A stretch of 64,000 bases of DNA from Actinomycetota bacterium (GCA_027314595.1 DAHVAN010000318.1:24241-88240), one strand, 5' to 3'; counted from the stretch's first letter, positions 52,792 through 61,941 are shown. A program made the numbers and translations. Notes: generated by a model not told the origin, from the sequence alone.

Positions 52792-53064
52792 GTGAAGCTG
52801 ACGCTGGACCTGCACGACATCTACAACCAGGGCGATGAGATCGAGCGCGTGCTCAAGCGCAAGTTCGACGAGGCGGTCGCGAAGAAGGCGCCGGTGCTCG
52901 AGATCATCCCCGGCAAGGGCAGCGGCCAGCTCAAGAAGCACGTGCTGCGGTTCCTCGAACGCGAGGACATCAAGCCGCTGTACCACAGGGTGGAGAAGGA
53001 CTCCAAGAACTTCGGCCGCCTGTTCGTGCACTTCCGCTGGACGCAGAGCCGGTCACGCCGGTAG
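52792..53064 (+). CDS. Smr domain protein
   Basis: 90 residues made of little more than one Smr domain (as at the C-terminus of MutS2): LTLDLHDIYNQGDEIERVL with the LDLH motif, VLEIIPGKGSGQLKKHVLRF with the GKGSG loop, and a final basic strand. Stand-alone Smr proteins can nick DNA or RNA; the cellular role of this short form is not known. The last 12 bp overlap the convergent TetR-type gene. Confidence 0.9.
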   Translation: MKLTLDLHDIYNQGDEIERVLKRKFDEAVAKKAPVLEIIPGKGSGQLKKHVLRFLEREDIKPLYHRVEKDSKNFGRLFVHFRWTQSRSRR

Positions 53065-53877
53065 CCGGGCCGCGATCCCGTCGAGCACGCAGCCCAGGCC
53101 GAACTCGAACCTGTCGTCCCTGGTCTCCGCCGCATCCGGGTCGATGCCCGCGTCCATGATCCGCACCAGGTGCGGGTACCGCCCCGACTCCCTGATCCGC
53201 CGGTCGAACTCGGCGAAGAACGTGGCGAGCTCGCCTTCGGTCATCGCGGTCGCGGCGGCCTCGGCGCTGCGCTGCCACCGGATCTCCTGGACCTCGCGCA
53301 GGGCCGCGCCCGCCACGTAGGTCCAGACGGTCATCAGGACCCACATAGTGGTGGCGATGTCCAGGCCCAGCCCGTCGACCGCGGCTATCAGGCGTTCGGC
53401 GTTCCGCGCGTCGTTCGGGCCCGACGGCGGGCCGATGCCGATGAAGTCGATGGCCCACGGGTGCCTGAGCAGCACGGCCCGCATGGCGTGTGCGTATCCG
53501 CTCAGGTCCGCCCGCCAGTCTCCGGATGGTTCCGGCGCCTCCGCCTGCGCCCATACCCGCTCAAGCATCGACTGGAGCAGTGCCTCCTTGGACTCGACGT
53601 ACCAGTACAGCGACATCGTGCCCAGGTTGAGCTCGCGGGCGATCCGCCGCATGCTGACCGCATCGGTTCCCTCGGCGTCGGCGACGGCGACCGCCGCGGC
53701 GACGATGCCTGCTGCCTCCAGCCCGCGAGCGCGGCGGCCCGGACGGCCGCCGTGCTCGCGGCGCCTGCTGACGTGCTCGGCGATCTGCCCCTCGCGCCTG
53801 ACTTCGTGCCGGTCGCGCGGATTCGCGCCGAAGAACGGGCGCAGCGGAACGAAGAAGTCGTCCTCGTCCTGAACCAC
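53053..53877 (-). CDS. TetR/AcrR family transcriptional regulator
   Basis: 274 residues from GTG 53877. A 50-residue charged leader precedes the helix-turn-helix (AAAVAVADAEGTDAVSMRRI, ARELNLGTMSLYWYVESKEA), where the YWYV end of the recognition helix and the C-terminal TetR_C-like domain (YAHAMRAVLLRHPWAIDF, DIATTMWVLMTVWTYVAGA) match the subgroup that controls DrrAB-type exporters. It is divergent from such an exporter, with three operator-like repeats between them, so it very likely represses that operon until a drug or metabolite binds. Confidence 0.92.
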   Translation of the reverse strand: MVQDEDDFFVPLRPFFGANPRDRHEVRREGQIAEHVSRRREHGGRPGRRARGLEAAGIVAAAVAVADAEGTDAVSMRRIARELNLGTMSLYWYVESKEALLQSMLERVWAQAEAPEPSGDWRADLSGYAHAMRAVLLRHPWAIDFIGIGPPSGPNDARNAERLIAAVDGLGLDIATTMWVLMTVWTYVAGAALREVQEIRWQRSAEAAATAMTEGELATFFAEFDRRIRESGRYPHLVRIMDAGIDPDAAETRDDRFEFGLGCVLDGIAARLPA

Positions 53878-53925
53878 GATCGCACCTCACCAACGATCGG
53901 CTGGAAGCCGGAAGCATTGCTTGTC

Positions 53926-53971
53926 GTACACCGTACTGCTATGGTACATCGTACGACCTAGTACAGCGTAC
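53926..53971. promoter_or_regulatory. Triple GTACANCGTAC operator array
   Basis: GTACACCGTAC (53926-53936), GTACATCGTAC (53944-53954) and GTACAGCGTAC (53961-53971) are three copies of one 11-bp motif spaced 18 and 17 bp apart. They fill the gap between the TetR start (53877) and the exporter ATPase start (53992). Each copy has two GTAC half-sites 7 bp apart. They are strong candidates for the TetR protein's binding sites, covering both promoters. Confidence 0.75.
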
Positions 53972-53991
53972 GAGAAAGCTGGGAGGACCTG

Positions 53992-54975
53992 ATGAGCGAG
54001 GCGCCCGCCATCGAGGCGGACGGACTGGTCAAGCACTTCGGGAAGACGAGGGCCCTGTCCGGACTGGACATGGGGGTCCCCGTCGGCACTGTCTACGGGC
54101 TGCTCGGCCCGAATGGCGCGGGGAAGACGACGGCGGTCCGCGTGCTCGCCACGCTGCTGAAACCGGACGGCGGCCGGGCGCGCGTCCTCGGCGCGGACGT
54201 GGTGACCCACGCCGCGGCGGTCCGCAGGACCATTGGGCTCACCGGCCAGTACGCGGCGCTCGACGAGTACCTCACCGGCCGGTCGAACCTGATCATGATC
54301 GGCCAGCTCAGCCGGCTCGGCGCGAAGGCGGCGAGGCGGCGGGCGGACGACCTGCTCGCGCGCTTCGGCCTGACCGACGCGGCGAGCAGGGCGGTCAAGA
54401 CGTACTCGGGGGGCATGCGGCGCCGCCTCGACCTGGCCGCAAGCCTCATCGGCCACCCGGCGGTGCTGTTCCTCGACGAGCCCACCACCGGCCTCGACCC
54501 AGGCGCCCGCGCGCTGATGTGGGAGATCATCCGCGAGCTCGTGGCGGACGGCACGACGCTCCTGCTCACCACGCAGTACCTGGACGAGGCCGACCAGCTG
54601 GCCGGCCGGATCGCGGTCATCGACGGCGGCAAGGTCATCGCCGAGGGCACCCCCGCCGACCTCAAGGCCTCGCTGGGCGGGCAGCGGGTGCTGCTCACGC
54701 TGGCCGACGCGGCGGACATCGCGGCCGCGGAAGCGGCCCTCGAGCGGTTCACCACGGGCTCGATCATCCCGAACGGGCACGCCCGGCTCCTGGAACTCCC
54801 CGTGGCTGCCGTCGGCGGGCTGGCGACCCAGGTGCTGCGCGCCCTTGACGCCGCGGGGATCGCGGTGACCGACATAGCGGTCCGCAGCGCGTCGCTCGAC
54901 GACGTCTTCCTCACCCTGACCGGCCACGGGGCCGAGGAGAGCGGGACCGGGGAGAAGAAGGAGGTGACGGTATGA
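53992..54975 (+). CDS. ABC exporter ATP-binding protein (DrrA type)
   Basis: 327 residues; GGGAGG precedes ATG 53992. Walker A GPNGAGKTTAVRVLATLLKP (about 38), signature YSGGMRRRLDLAASL (about 140), Walker B VLFLDEPTTGLDPGARALMW (about 160), and the DrrA-family C-terminal extension of about 90 residues ending in SLDDVFLTLTGHGAEE. It powers export of a drug or lipid-like compound with the membrane protein encoded next (4-bp overlap). Regulated by the divergent TetR protein. Confidence 0.94.
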   Translation: MSEAPAIEADGLVKHFGKTRALSGLDMGVPVGTVYGLLGPNGAGKTTAVRVLATLLKPDGGRARVLGADVVTHAAAVRRTIGLTGQYAALDEYLTGRSNLIMIGQLSRLGAKAARRRADDLLARFGLTDAASRAVKTYSGGMRRRLDLAASLIGHPAVLFLDEPTTGLDPGARALMWEIIRELVADGTTLLLTTQYLDEADQLAGRIAVIDGGKVIAEGTPADLKASLGGQRVLLTLADAADIAAAEAALERFTTGSIIPNGHARLLELPVAAVGGLATQVLRALDAAGIAVTDIAVRSASLDDVFLTLTGHGAEESGTGEKKEVTV

Positions 54976-55820
54976 CGACCGCCGCGGGCACGCTCACCCC
55001 GCCGGGCCTCACCGGGTGGCGGGACCTGCCGGCTCAGTTCACGAACGATGTGTGGGTGCTGACCAAGCGCAGCATCGCCCGCATCCGGCGCGAGCCGGAA
55101 ACGCTGTCCGAGGTGACGATACAGCCGGTGATGTTCGTGCTGATGTTCGCCTACGTGTTCGGCGGCGCCATCGCCATACCGGGCGGCGGGAGCTACCACG
55201 AGTACCTGATCGGAGGCATGCTCGGAATGGGACTGGCGCAGACCGCGCCAGGCACCGCGGTCGCGGTCGTCACCGACATGTCCACCGGCCTGATCGACCG
55301 GTTCAGGTCGCTGCCGATGTCACGCGCCGCGGTGCTCACCGCCAGGACCATCGCGGACCTGCTGACGCAGGTGATCGGGGCCGCCGTGGTGGCCGGCGTC
55401 GGACTCGCCATCGGCTGGCGGGTGCACACGGGCGCCGGCGACGTGATCGAGGCGTTCGCGCTCGCGCTGCTCTTCGGGTACGCGTTCACCTGGGCGGGCG
55501 TGTGCCTCGGCATGCTGCTGCGGAGCCCGGAGGCGGCACAGCAGACCGGGTTCGTGATCTTCCTGCCGATGACGTTCATCTCGAGCGCGTTCGTGCCCAC
55601 TCAGGGCATGCCCGGCTGGCTGCAGCCGGTCGCGGAGTGGAATCCGATGTCCTCGCTGGCCGCCGCGTGCCGTCAGCTGTTCGGCAACCCGAACCCGGCG
55701 GCCGCCGTGCACGCCTGGCCGACCCAGCACCCCGAACTGGCCGTGCTCTGCTGGTCGCTGGCGATGCTCGTGGTCTTCGCGCCGCTCGCGGTGCGCCTGT
55801 ACCGCAACAAGGCCAGGTGA
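54972..55820 (+). CDS. ABC-2 type exporter permease (DrrB type)
   Basis: 282 residues with six membrane helices of the ABC-2 family: LTKRSIARIRREPETLSEV amphipathic start, IQPVMFVLMFAYVFGGAI, the ABC-2 signature area GLIDRFRSLPMSRAAVLTAR, and MTFISSAFVPTQGMPGWLQP near the end. It is the channel partner of the preceding ATPase. The hairpin at 55851-55887 ends the operon. Confidence 0.93.
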   Translation: MTTAAGTLTPPGLTGWRDLPAQFTNDVWVLTKRSIARIRREPETLSEVTIQPVMFVLMFAYVFGGAIAIPGGGSYHEYLIGGMLGMGLAQTAPGTAVAVVTDMSTGLIDRFRSLPMSRAAVLTARTIADLLTQVIGAAVVAGVGLAIGWRVHTGAGDVIEAFALALLFGYAFTWAGVCLGMLLRSPEAAQQTGFVIFLPMTFISSAFVPTQGMPGWLQPVAEWNPMSSLAAACRQLFGNPNPAAAVHAWPTQHPELAVLCWSLAMLVVFAPLAVRLYRNKAR

Positions 55821-55850
55821 GGCGGCGGACGGACGGCCGTCACAGCATGA

Positions 55851-55887
55851 AGTTCAGGCCCGAGGGCATCGCCGGCGGGCCTGAACT
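55851..55887 (+). terminator. Hairpin terminator after the DrrAB-type operon
   Basis: Perfect 12-bp arms AGTTCAGGCCCG (55851-55862) and CGGGCCTGAACT (55876-55887) with a 13-base loop, 31 bp after the permease stop. No T-tract, in keeping with actinobacterial terminators. Confidence 0.8.
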
Positions 55888-56008
55888 GACGCGCGTGTCG
55901 GCGATCTTGGCGTGCCGCTGGGTGGAAATCGGCCGGCAGGGAACACAATAGCGTCAGGGAAGCTACTCATACCCGTACACATCCGACTGAGACCAGAGGG
56001 AGGCGACA

Positions 56009-56548
56009 ATGCGATTCCATCACACGGCTCGCCGGATCTTCCTAGCTCCGGCGCTCGGCCTGGCGGTCGCCGCAGCGGTCACAGCCTGCTCAAGCGGCGC
56101 AAGCTCGACCACACCGCCCGCGACTTCGCCGCCGGCGACCAGCGCGCCGGCCAGCACCAGCGCCAGCGGCGGTTCATCGGCCACGATCGCGACGATCACA
56201 GCCAACTGGGAGGCGTTCTTCAGCTCGTCGACGCCCGACAGCAAGCGTGTCGAACTGCTCCAGAACGGGCAGACCTTCGCCGCCGCGGTCACCGCGTTCT
56301 CCACGAGCCCGCTGGCGTCAGCGGTCTCCGCGAAGGTGGTCTCGGTGACGCTGACCTCGCCCACGCAGGCGACCGTCAAGTACGACCTCACGGCCGGGGG
56401 CACGTCAGTGGCCAGCGGCGCCACCGGAGTCGCCGTGCTCGAAGGCGGTGTCTGGAAGGTTGGCGACGCCAGCTTCTGCGGACTGCTCCAGCAAGGGGCG
56501 GCGGTCCTTAACATCCCGATGCCGTCGGCATGCAAGTCAGCCGGCTGA
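56009..56548 (+). CDS. Lipoprotein with MTB12-like domain
   Basis: 179 residues; AGGGAGG precedes ATG 56009. Signal peptide with lipobox VTAC (Cys27), a Ser/Thr/Pro/Ala-rich linker to about 55, then a domain resembling the C-terminal part of mycobacterial low-molecular-weight antigen MTB12: ITANWEAFFSSSTPDSKRVE, LLQNGQTFAAAV, VGDASFCGLLQQG. Function unknown; the fold is NTF2-like. The end of the gene overlaps the MFS transporter start by 19 bp, so the two are expressed together and may cooperate. Confidence 0.85.
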   Translation: MRFHHTARRIFLAPALGLAVAAAVTACSSGASSTTPPATSPPATSAPASTSASGGSSATIATITANWEAFFSSSTPDSKRVELLQNGQTFAAAVTAFSTSPLASAVSAKVVSVTLTSPTQATVKYDLTAGGTSVASGATGVAVLEGGVWKVGDASFCGLLQQGAAVLNIPMPSACKSAG

Positions 56549-58122
56549 GCCGACCTCGAGCCGGCCCGGCGGGCGCCGGGCGCTACCGGGCGAGCTCGGT
56601 AGCGCTCGCCGCGCTCTGCACGATTCTTTTCCTGACATTTCTCGACAACACCATTGTGTCGGTCGGGCTCGGCAAGCTCCAGACCGATCTGCACGCGAGC
56701 GTCGCGGACCTGCAGTGGGTAGTCGGCGCTTACGCCCTCGCGTTCGCCAGCATCATGCTGGCCTGCGGGATGATCGGGGACGAGCTCGGCCGCAAGAAGG
56801 TCATGCTGACCGGAGCCGGGGTGTTCTGCGCCGGCTCGGTGCTGTGCGCCCTCGCGCCGAACGCGCAGGTGCTGATCGCCGGGCGCGCCATCATGGGCCT
56901 GGGCGCGGCGGCGAGCGAACCGGGCACCCTGTCGGTGCTGCGGCACATCTTCGAAGACGGGCGGGCCCGCGCCCGGGCGATCGGCATCTGGGCGGCCGTC
57001 TCCGGGCTCGCGCTCGCCCTCGGGCCAGTGATCGGCGGCGCCCTCATCGGTGTCTGGAGCTGGCGCGGGATCTTCTGGTTCAACCTGGCCTTCGGGCTGG
57101 CCGCGCTGCTTGTCGCCGCGGTCGTGGTGCCGGAGAGCGCGGATCCGCGCGCCGGGCGCGTGGACACCGCAGGCACGCTGCTCGGCGCTGGCGCGCTCGC
57201 GGCCCTGATATTCGGCATCATCGACGCGGAGACGTCCGGCTTCGGCGCCACCATCCCGGTGGCGCTGTTCTGCGTGACGGCGGTGCTCGGTGCGGCGTTC
57301 GTCTGGCGGGAGCACCGGGCGGCCAACCCGCTGGTCGACCCGCGGTTCTTCCGGCTGCCGCGGTTCACGGTGCCGAACGTCGTCGCGTTCTGCACGTACT
57401 TCTCCACGTTCGCGATCTTCTTTTTCACCGCGCTGTACTTCGTGGAGGTCTTCAGCGATTCCGGGTACAAGATCGCGCTCACCTTCGCGCCGATGACGGC
57501 GCTGATGATCGCCGCGTCGGTGCTCACCGGCTACTGGACCGCCAGGGCCGGGGCACGCTGGCCCATCACCATCGGGTGCGTGCTGTTCGCCGCGGGACTG
57601 CTGCTCACCGACCCGCTGATCAACGAGCATCCCAGCTATCCCCTGCTGGCGGTCACGCTCGCGGTCTGCGGCATCGGCATCGGCATCACGGTCGTGCCGA
57701 TCACCTCGACCGTGCTGGACGCCGTGCCGTCGGAGCGGTCAGGAATGGCGGCCTCGTTCGCCAACACCAGCCGGGAGATCGGCGCGGTCACCGGTGTCGC
57801 GGTCCTCGGCGCGCTCGTGTTCTCCCAGGTCAACGCCAACATAAGCGTCCACCTCCAGCAGCTGAACCTGCCCGCCGCGCAGAAGGCGGCGATCTTGCCG
57901 TACAAGGCGATCATCATTCAGTTCATCGAGACCGGGCAGGCCACCGGCATTACCGCCAGCAACTACAACACGCACAGCGGGATTGTCGGCGAGGTGATCG
58001 GGGCCGCGTACCAGGCGTTCGGCGACGGCGTGCACGCGGCGCTGTACCTGGCGGCCGCCCTGATGCTGTGCGCGGCGGCCCTCGCAGCCATTACGCTGCG
58101 TAAGGATACGGTCCGCTCTTGA
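56530..58122 (+). CDS. MFS drug exporter, DHA2 (EmrB/QacA) family
   Basis: 530 residues with fourteen predicted membrane helices. Motif D1 LTFLDNTIVSVGLGKLQTDL (about 32), LQWVVGAYALAFASIML, motif A DELGRKKVMLTGA (about 85), and antiporter motif C region GLALALGPVIGGALIG (about 160). It exports drugs or metabolites by proton exchange. The start lies within the end of the lipoprotein gene (19-bp overlap); no separate ribosome site is seen, suggesting coupling. Confidence 0.93.
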   Translation: MQVSRLSRPRAGPAGAGRYRASSVALAALCTILFLTFLDNTIVSVGLGKLQTDLHASVADLQWVVGAYALAFASIMLACGMIGDELGRKKVMLTGAGVFCAGSVLCALAPNAQVLIAGRAIMGLGAAASEPGTLSVLRHIFEDGRARARAIGIWAAVSGLALALGPVIGGALIGVWSWRGIFWFNLAFGLAALLVAAVVVPESADPRAGRVDTAGTLLGAGALAALIFGIIDAETSGFGATIPVALFCVTAVLGAAFVWREHRAANPLVDPRFFRLPRFTVPNVVAFCTYFSTFAIFFFTALYFVEVFSDSGYKIALTFAPMTALMIAASVLTGYWTARAGARWPITIGCVLFAAGLLLTDPLINEHPSYPLLAVTLAVCGIGIGITVVPITSTVLDAVPSERSGMAASFANTSREIGAVTGVAVLGALVFSQVNANISVHLQQLNLPAAQKAAILPYKAIIIQFIETGQATGITASNYNTHSGIVGEVIGAAYQAFGDGVHAALYLAAALMLCAAALAAITLRKDTVRS

Positions 58123-58204
58123 CAGGACCGTCTTCCTGAGGGATGCAAGTAGGTGGACGGCAACGACGCACGGCCACCCCGCGATAGCGCCGCGCATTCC
58201 CGGT

Positions 58205-58240
58205 GCGCAGGAAGACGCGCAGGAAGACGCGCAGGAAGAG
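58205..58240. repeat. 12-bp triple repeat carrying ribosome-site-like sequence
   Basis: GCGCAGGAAGAC twice and GCGCAGGAAGAG once, in tandem. Each unit contains AGGAAGA, and the last lies 9 bp before the likely TTG start at 58249 of a small membrane protein, so copy number could affect its translation. Confidence 0.75.
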
Positions 58241-58248
58241 AGGCTGCC

Positions 58249-58644
58249 TTGCGCTGCTACGCCCCGAGCACATCCGCCATCGCGGCGGTGCTCCTCGTCG
58301 GTTACCTCACCGTGCGGCACATCGCCGGGCACGCACTGGCCGGCTCGGGAGGCGCCGGGCTGGCCACCACCGTCGTCATCGTCCTCGGCTGCTGCCTGCT
58401 CGCCGCCGGGCTCGCGGTGGTCAGCGCCACGACGATCCGGCGGCGCCGGGCCGCCGCCGGCGGTTGCCTGACCTGCCGGCACCCCTGCCAGGAGCCCGTC
58501 ACCATGCGGTCCCGCGGTGATGCCTCTTCCGTCGCCCCAGTCCCGCCCGCACCGGCATGGCCGGACCGTCCGCTCACCCGCGCGGCGCTGCCTGTCGCGG
58601 TGATTCCGCGGCGGCGGCCCGCGGGTACAGGCGGTCGCCGATGA
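58249..58644 (+). CDS. Small protein with two membrane helices
   Basis: I favour TTG 58249, preceded by GGAAGAGAGG, giving 131 residues; the frame is open back to GTG 58153 through the repeat. Two hydrophobic helices (TSAIAAVLLVGYLTVRHIAG and TTVVIVLGCCLLAAGLAVVS), then a basic region and a Cys pair GGCLTCRHPC. Not recognised. The last 71 bp overlap antisense to the end of the GH63-like gene, so the true extent is uncertain. Confidence 0.5.
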   Translation: MRCYAPSTSAIAAVLLVGYLTVRHIAGHALAGSGGAGLATTVVIVLGCCLLAAGLAVVSATTIRRRRAAAGGCLTCRHPCQEPVTMRSRGDASSVAPVPPAPAWPDRPLTRAALPVAVIPRRRPAGTGGRR

Positions 58645-61354
58645 CATCGACCGTCTCGGGCACGGCGCCGTAGCGGCGCCTGATCACGTCCGCGATCAGC
58701 CCCGTCCAGCCTGTCTGGTGGGAGGCGCCGAGCCCGGCGGCGTTGTCGCCATGGAAGTACTCGCTGAAACAGATGTTGTCGCGCCATCGCGGGTCGTGCT
58801 GCAACCGGTCCACCCGCCCGAAGCACGGCCTGCGCCCGTCGGCCCCGCGGGTGAAGATCGAGATGAGCCGGCCTCGCAGGTCGTCGGCGATCTCGCGCAG
58901 CGTCATGTCCCGGCCCGACCCCGTCGGGTACTCCACGACGAGTTCGTCGCCGAAGAACATGTGGTACCTCAGCAGGCAGCTGATCACCAGGTAGTTCAGC
59001 GGGAACCAGATCGGCCCGCGCCAGTTCGAGTTCCCGCCGAACATGCTCGTCGTCGACTCGGCGGGCTCGTAGTCGATGGTCGCGGTGACCCCCTCCAGGC
59101 GCAGGACGTAGGGCTGATCGCGGTGGATGGCGCTCAGCGAGCGCAGGCCGTACTCGGAAAGGAACCGTGACTCGTCGAACAGCGACCTGAGCAAGACGAG
59201 CAGCCGGTCCTTCCCCACCACGCTGAGCAGCAGCCGTTCGGTGCCGCCGTCGCCGTCTCGCAGCAGCCCCTGCTCCCTGAGCCTGGCGACGTCCGCCAGG
59301 CCCTGCCGGTCGAGGAAGTCCGCGAACTGCTTGCCGAACTTCATCGCGTTGCGCATCATCGCCTCATCGACGATGGCGATCGCGAGCAGCGGGATCATGC
59401 CGACCATGGAGCGCGCCTTGACCGGGATGACGGCGCCGCTTGGCAGCGAAAGCTGGTCGTAGAACATGCCGTCCGTGTCGTCCCACAGCGCCCTGCCCTC
59501 CAGGGCCTCGGCGATGGCCGCGTAGTGCTCGAGGAACTTGAGCACGAGGTCGGCGCCCTGGCGGCGGCCGTTGCGCTGCAGTATGGAGGCGATCAGGGCC
59601 ATCGACAGCGCGTAGAACGCCATCCAGCCGGTCGCGTCCGACTGCTCGAGCACGGCACCTGGCGGCAGGTGAGAGCGGTCGATCGGGCCGATGTTGTCCA
59701 GGCCGAGGAAACCGCCCTCGAACAGGTTGTTGCCCCGCAGGTCTTCCCTGTTGACCCACCAGGTGAAGTTGACCAGCAGCTTGTCGAAGATCCGGGAGAG
59801 AAAGTCCAGGTCACGCCCGCCATCCAGGGCGAAGACCTCGAGCGCCGCCCAGGCCTGCACCGGCGGGTTCACGTCCCCGAAGTCCCACTCGTAGGCAGGG
59901 AGCGCGCCGTTGGGATGCTGGAACCACTCCCGGCACAGCACGACGAGCTGGTACTTGGCGAACCCGGGGTCCACGTGCGCCAGGCTCACGCAGTGAAACG
60001 CCAGGTCCCAGGCCGCGAACCAGGGATACTCCCACTTGTCGGGCATCGACATGATGTCGAACGCGTCGAAGTTCCGCCATCGCGCGTTCCTGTTCAGGGC
60101 GCGCTCCGGCGGCGGGGATGGCTGCGCCGGGTCGCCCTCGAGCCAGGTCGCGACGTCGTAGTTGTAGAACTGCTTGCACCACAGCATCCCGGCGAAGGCC
60201 TGGCGCATGATGCTGGCCTCGTCCGCCGTGGCGCCGGCCGGGGTGAGGGCGGCGTAGAACTCGTCCGCCTCAGCTCTGCGGTCCGCGACGATCGCGTCGA
60301 AATCTGCCCCGAACGGAGCCGTGCCGCCTGCCATCCCCCTCGGCCGCAGGCGCAGCCGGATCTCGGCCGTGCCGCCAGGTTCCACGGTCAGCTGGTACCA
60401 GAACGAGCACTTGGTGCCGGCCTGGTCCGGATTGACGGTGGCCTTGCCGCTGACCACATGGTCGTTGATGCCGTCCTTCGGGTAGGGCGTGGCCGGAGCG
60501 GACCCGAAGAGCCGCTCGCTGTTCGTCTCGTTCTCGCAGAACAACAGGGCCGGCTTCGCGCCGCCCGGCCCGTCGGCGCCGACCAGCTCGAGCGGTCCGA
60601 GAAAAGGGTGCTCGATTCGCACGGCGACCCCCGCCCCCGCCCCCGCCTCCTTGTTCTTGCTGTTATCAGCCGTGGTCAGCATCGGCCTGGGTGCGCCGGT
60701 CTCCCAGGACCATGTGTTCCTGAACCACACGGTCGGCAGGACGTGCACCGTGTCGGAGTCCGGGCCGGCGTTGGTCACGCTGATCACCATCAGGACCTCG
60801 GCCGCGTCCTCGGACTTGGCGTAGCCGACCTCGGCGATCCAGTACCTGTCGTGGTCGAAGATCCCGGTGTCGAGGATCTCGTACTCGGGGTCGCGCCGGT
60901 CCCGCCTGGAGTTCTCCAGCCGCAGCTTGTCGTAGGGGAAGGCCGCCTGCGGGTAGTGGTAGCGCCACAGGTTCCAGGCATGGCTGGGCACCGCGTCCAG
61001 GTACCACCAGTGCTCCTTGACGTCTTCGCCGTGGTTGCCCTCAGGCCCGCCCAGGCCGAACAGCCGTTCCTTCAGGTAGGGGTCGCGCCCGTTCCACAGG
61101 GCGAGCCCAAGGCAGAGCCGCTGCTCCACGTCGCAGAACCCGGCCAGGCCGTCCTCGCCCCACCGGTACGCCCGGGAACGGGCATGGTCGTGCGGCAGGT
61201 AGTTCCACGCGTCGCCGTCACCGCTGTAGTCTTCGCGTACCGTGCCCCACTGCCGTTCGCTGACGTACGGTCCCCACGTGTACCACGGACTCGCCTGCCG
61301 CAGCCCCTCCTCAAGTCGCCCGAAACCGGCGACCCGCTCACCTTCTACGGTCAT
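58574..61354 (-). CDS. Glucosidase, GH63-like (bacterial MOGS-type)
   Basis: 926 residues. The N-terminal half is a beta-sandwich-like region ([52 protein letters not shown]), the C-terminal half an (alpha/alpha)6 barrel with [56 protein letters not shown] and [19 protein letters not shown], as in GH63 and related bacterial glucosidases. These cut alpha-glucosides such as mannosylglycerate-type or glucosyl compounds; the exact substrate of this large bacterial subgroup is unknown. No signal peptide. It would fit alpha-glucan or osmolyte metabolism together with TreYZ. Confidence 0.88.
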   Translation of the reverse strand: MTVEGERVAGFGRLEEGLRQASPWYTWGPYVSERQWGTVREDYSGDGDAWNYLPHDHARSRAYRWGEDGLAGFCDVEQRLCLGLALWNGRDPYLKERLFGLGGPEGNHGEDVKEHWWYLDAVPSHAWNLWRYHYPQAAFPYDKLRLENSRRDRRDPEYEILDTGIFDHDRYWIAEVGYAKSEDAAEVLMVISVTNAGPDSDTVHVLPTVWFRNTWSWETGAPRPMLTTADNSKNKEAGAGAGVAVRIEHPFLGPLELVGADGPGGAKPALLFCENETNSERLFGSAPATPYPKDGINDHVVSGKATVNPDQAGTKCSFWYQLTVEPGGTAEIRLRLRPRGMAGGTAPFGADFDAIVADRRAEADEFYAALTPAGATADEASIMRQAFAGMLWCKQFYNYDVATWLEGDPAQPSPPPERALNRNARWRNFDAFDIMSMPDKWEYPWFAAWDLAFHCVSLAHVDPGFAKYQLVVLCREWFQHPNGALPAYEWDFGDVNPPVQAWAALEVFALDGGRDLDFLSRIFDKLLVNFTWWVNREDLRGNNLFEGGFLGLDNIGPIDRSHLPPGAVLEQSDATGWMAFYALSMALIASILQRNGRRQGADLVLKFLEHYAAIAEALEGRALWDDTDGMFYDQLSLPSGAVIPVKARSMVGMIPLLAIAIVDEAMMRNAMKFGKQFADFLDRQGLADVARLREQGLLRDGDGGTERLLLSVVGKDRLLVLLRSLFDESRFLSEYGLRSLSAIHRDQPYVLRLEGVTATIDYEPAESTTSMFGGNSNWRGPIWFPLNYLVISCLLRYHMFFGDELVVEYPTGSGRDMTLREIADDLRGRLISIFTRGADGRRPCFGRVDRLQHDPRWRDNICFSEYFHGDNAAGLGASHQTGWTGLIADVIRRRYGAVPETVDVIGDRLYPRAAAAESPRQAAPRG

Positions 61355-61399
61355 GGGCGTACGCTATCGCGGGCCTGTCAGGCAACGGCCCGCATTTGC

Positions 61400-61591
61400 G
61401 GTCACCACCATGCACCAGGCCGCCAGCCACGGAGCACGCCGCTACCGCGGACTGGCCAGGACCCGCCTCGACCATGCCTTCATGGCGTCGCCCTCAACCT
61501 CATCCGGCTGCACGCCTACTGGAACGGGCATCCGCTCGACCGGCAGCGGACCAGCCACCTCGCCCGCCTCGAACTCAGCCTCGCCGCATAA
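61400..61591 (+). pseudogene. 3' remnant of an IS1182-type transposase with a one-base frameshift
   Basis: The sequence reads HQAASHGARRYRGLARTRLD and then HAFMA in one frame; the expected continuation VALNLIRLHAYWNGHPLDR and RTSHLARLELSLAA with its stop at 61589-61591 is in the next frame. One base is missing near 61486 (TCGCC where the family has a Ser-Ala codon pair). This is the C-terminal end of IS1182-family DDE transposases. The rest of the element and its terminal repeats are not visible, so the insertion is old. Confidence 0.75.
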
Positions 61592-61636
61592 GCGTATAAG
61601 TCACCAGGGTCACCATGCTGGCCGCCAGGGCTCAGA

Positions 61637-61686
61637 TCTTCGTGTGTAGTTCGACCCCTCCCAGGGGGCCGAACTACACACGAAGA
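61637..61686. terminator. 17-bp perfect hairpin, likely terminator of the ligBA operon
   Basis: TCTTCGTGTGTAGTTCG (61637-61653) pairs exactly with 61670-61686; after one mismatch four more C:G pairs (CCCC 61655-61658 with GGGG 61665-61668) extend the stem. It lies about 255 bp downstream of the ligA stop in the direction of that operon. The unusual low-GC stem (GTGTGTAG) differs from the other hairpins here, and could also be the end of the nearby mobile-element remnant. Confidence 0.65.
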
Positions 61687-61822
61687 CGCGGCCGTGCCTG
61701 CCGGCGGACCTTCCGAGTGCTTCAGGCGCCAATTCGGGCCGCCTCGCTGAGGCGGCCGGGACCGCAGTGACACGATGGCAAGCCCCGGGCCCCGCACAAA
61801 CCACTGGCTCGTGCCGCGTCTT

Positions 61823-61880
61823 GGGCCAGATGCGCGGCCACCCCGGTTCAATCGGGCCAGCTGCGCAGGTGTCCCAGTCA
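61823..61880. repeat. Two-copy intergenic repeat, 31-bp period (locus 2)
   Basis: GGGCCAGATGCGCGG begins at 61823 and GGGCCAGCTGCGCAGGTGTC begins at 61854, again 31 bp apart and matching the pair at 16941/16972 in order and spacing. It lies between the strong hairpin and the end of ligA, so it is not tied to a promoter. Confidence 0.75.
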
Positions 61881-61941
61881 CGTGACGTGGCAGGCGGCGC
61901 GGGGCACCGCCTGCCTCTGGGATTCCCGGCCAGGGCCGCCG

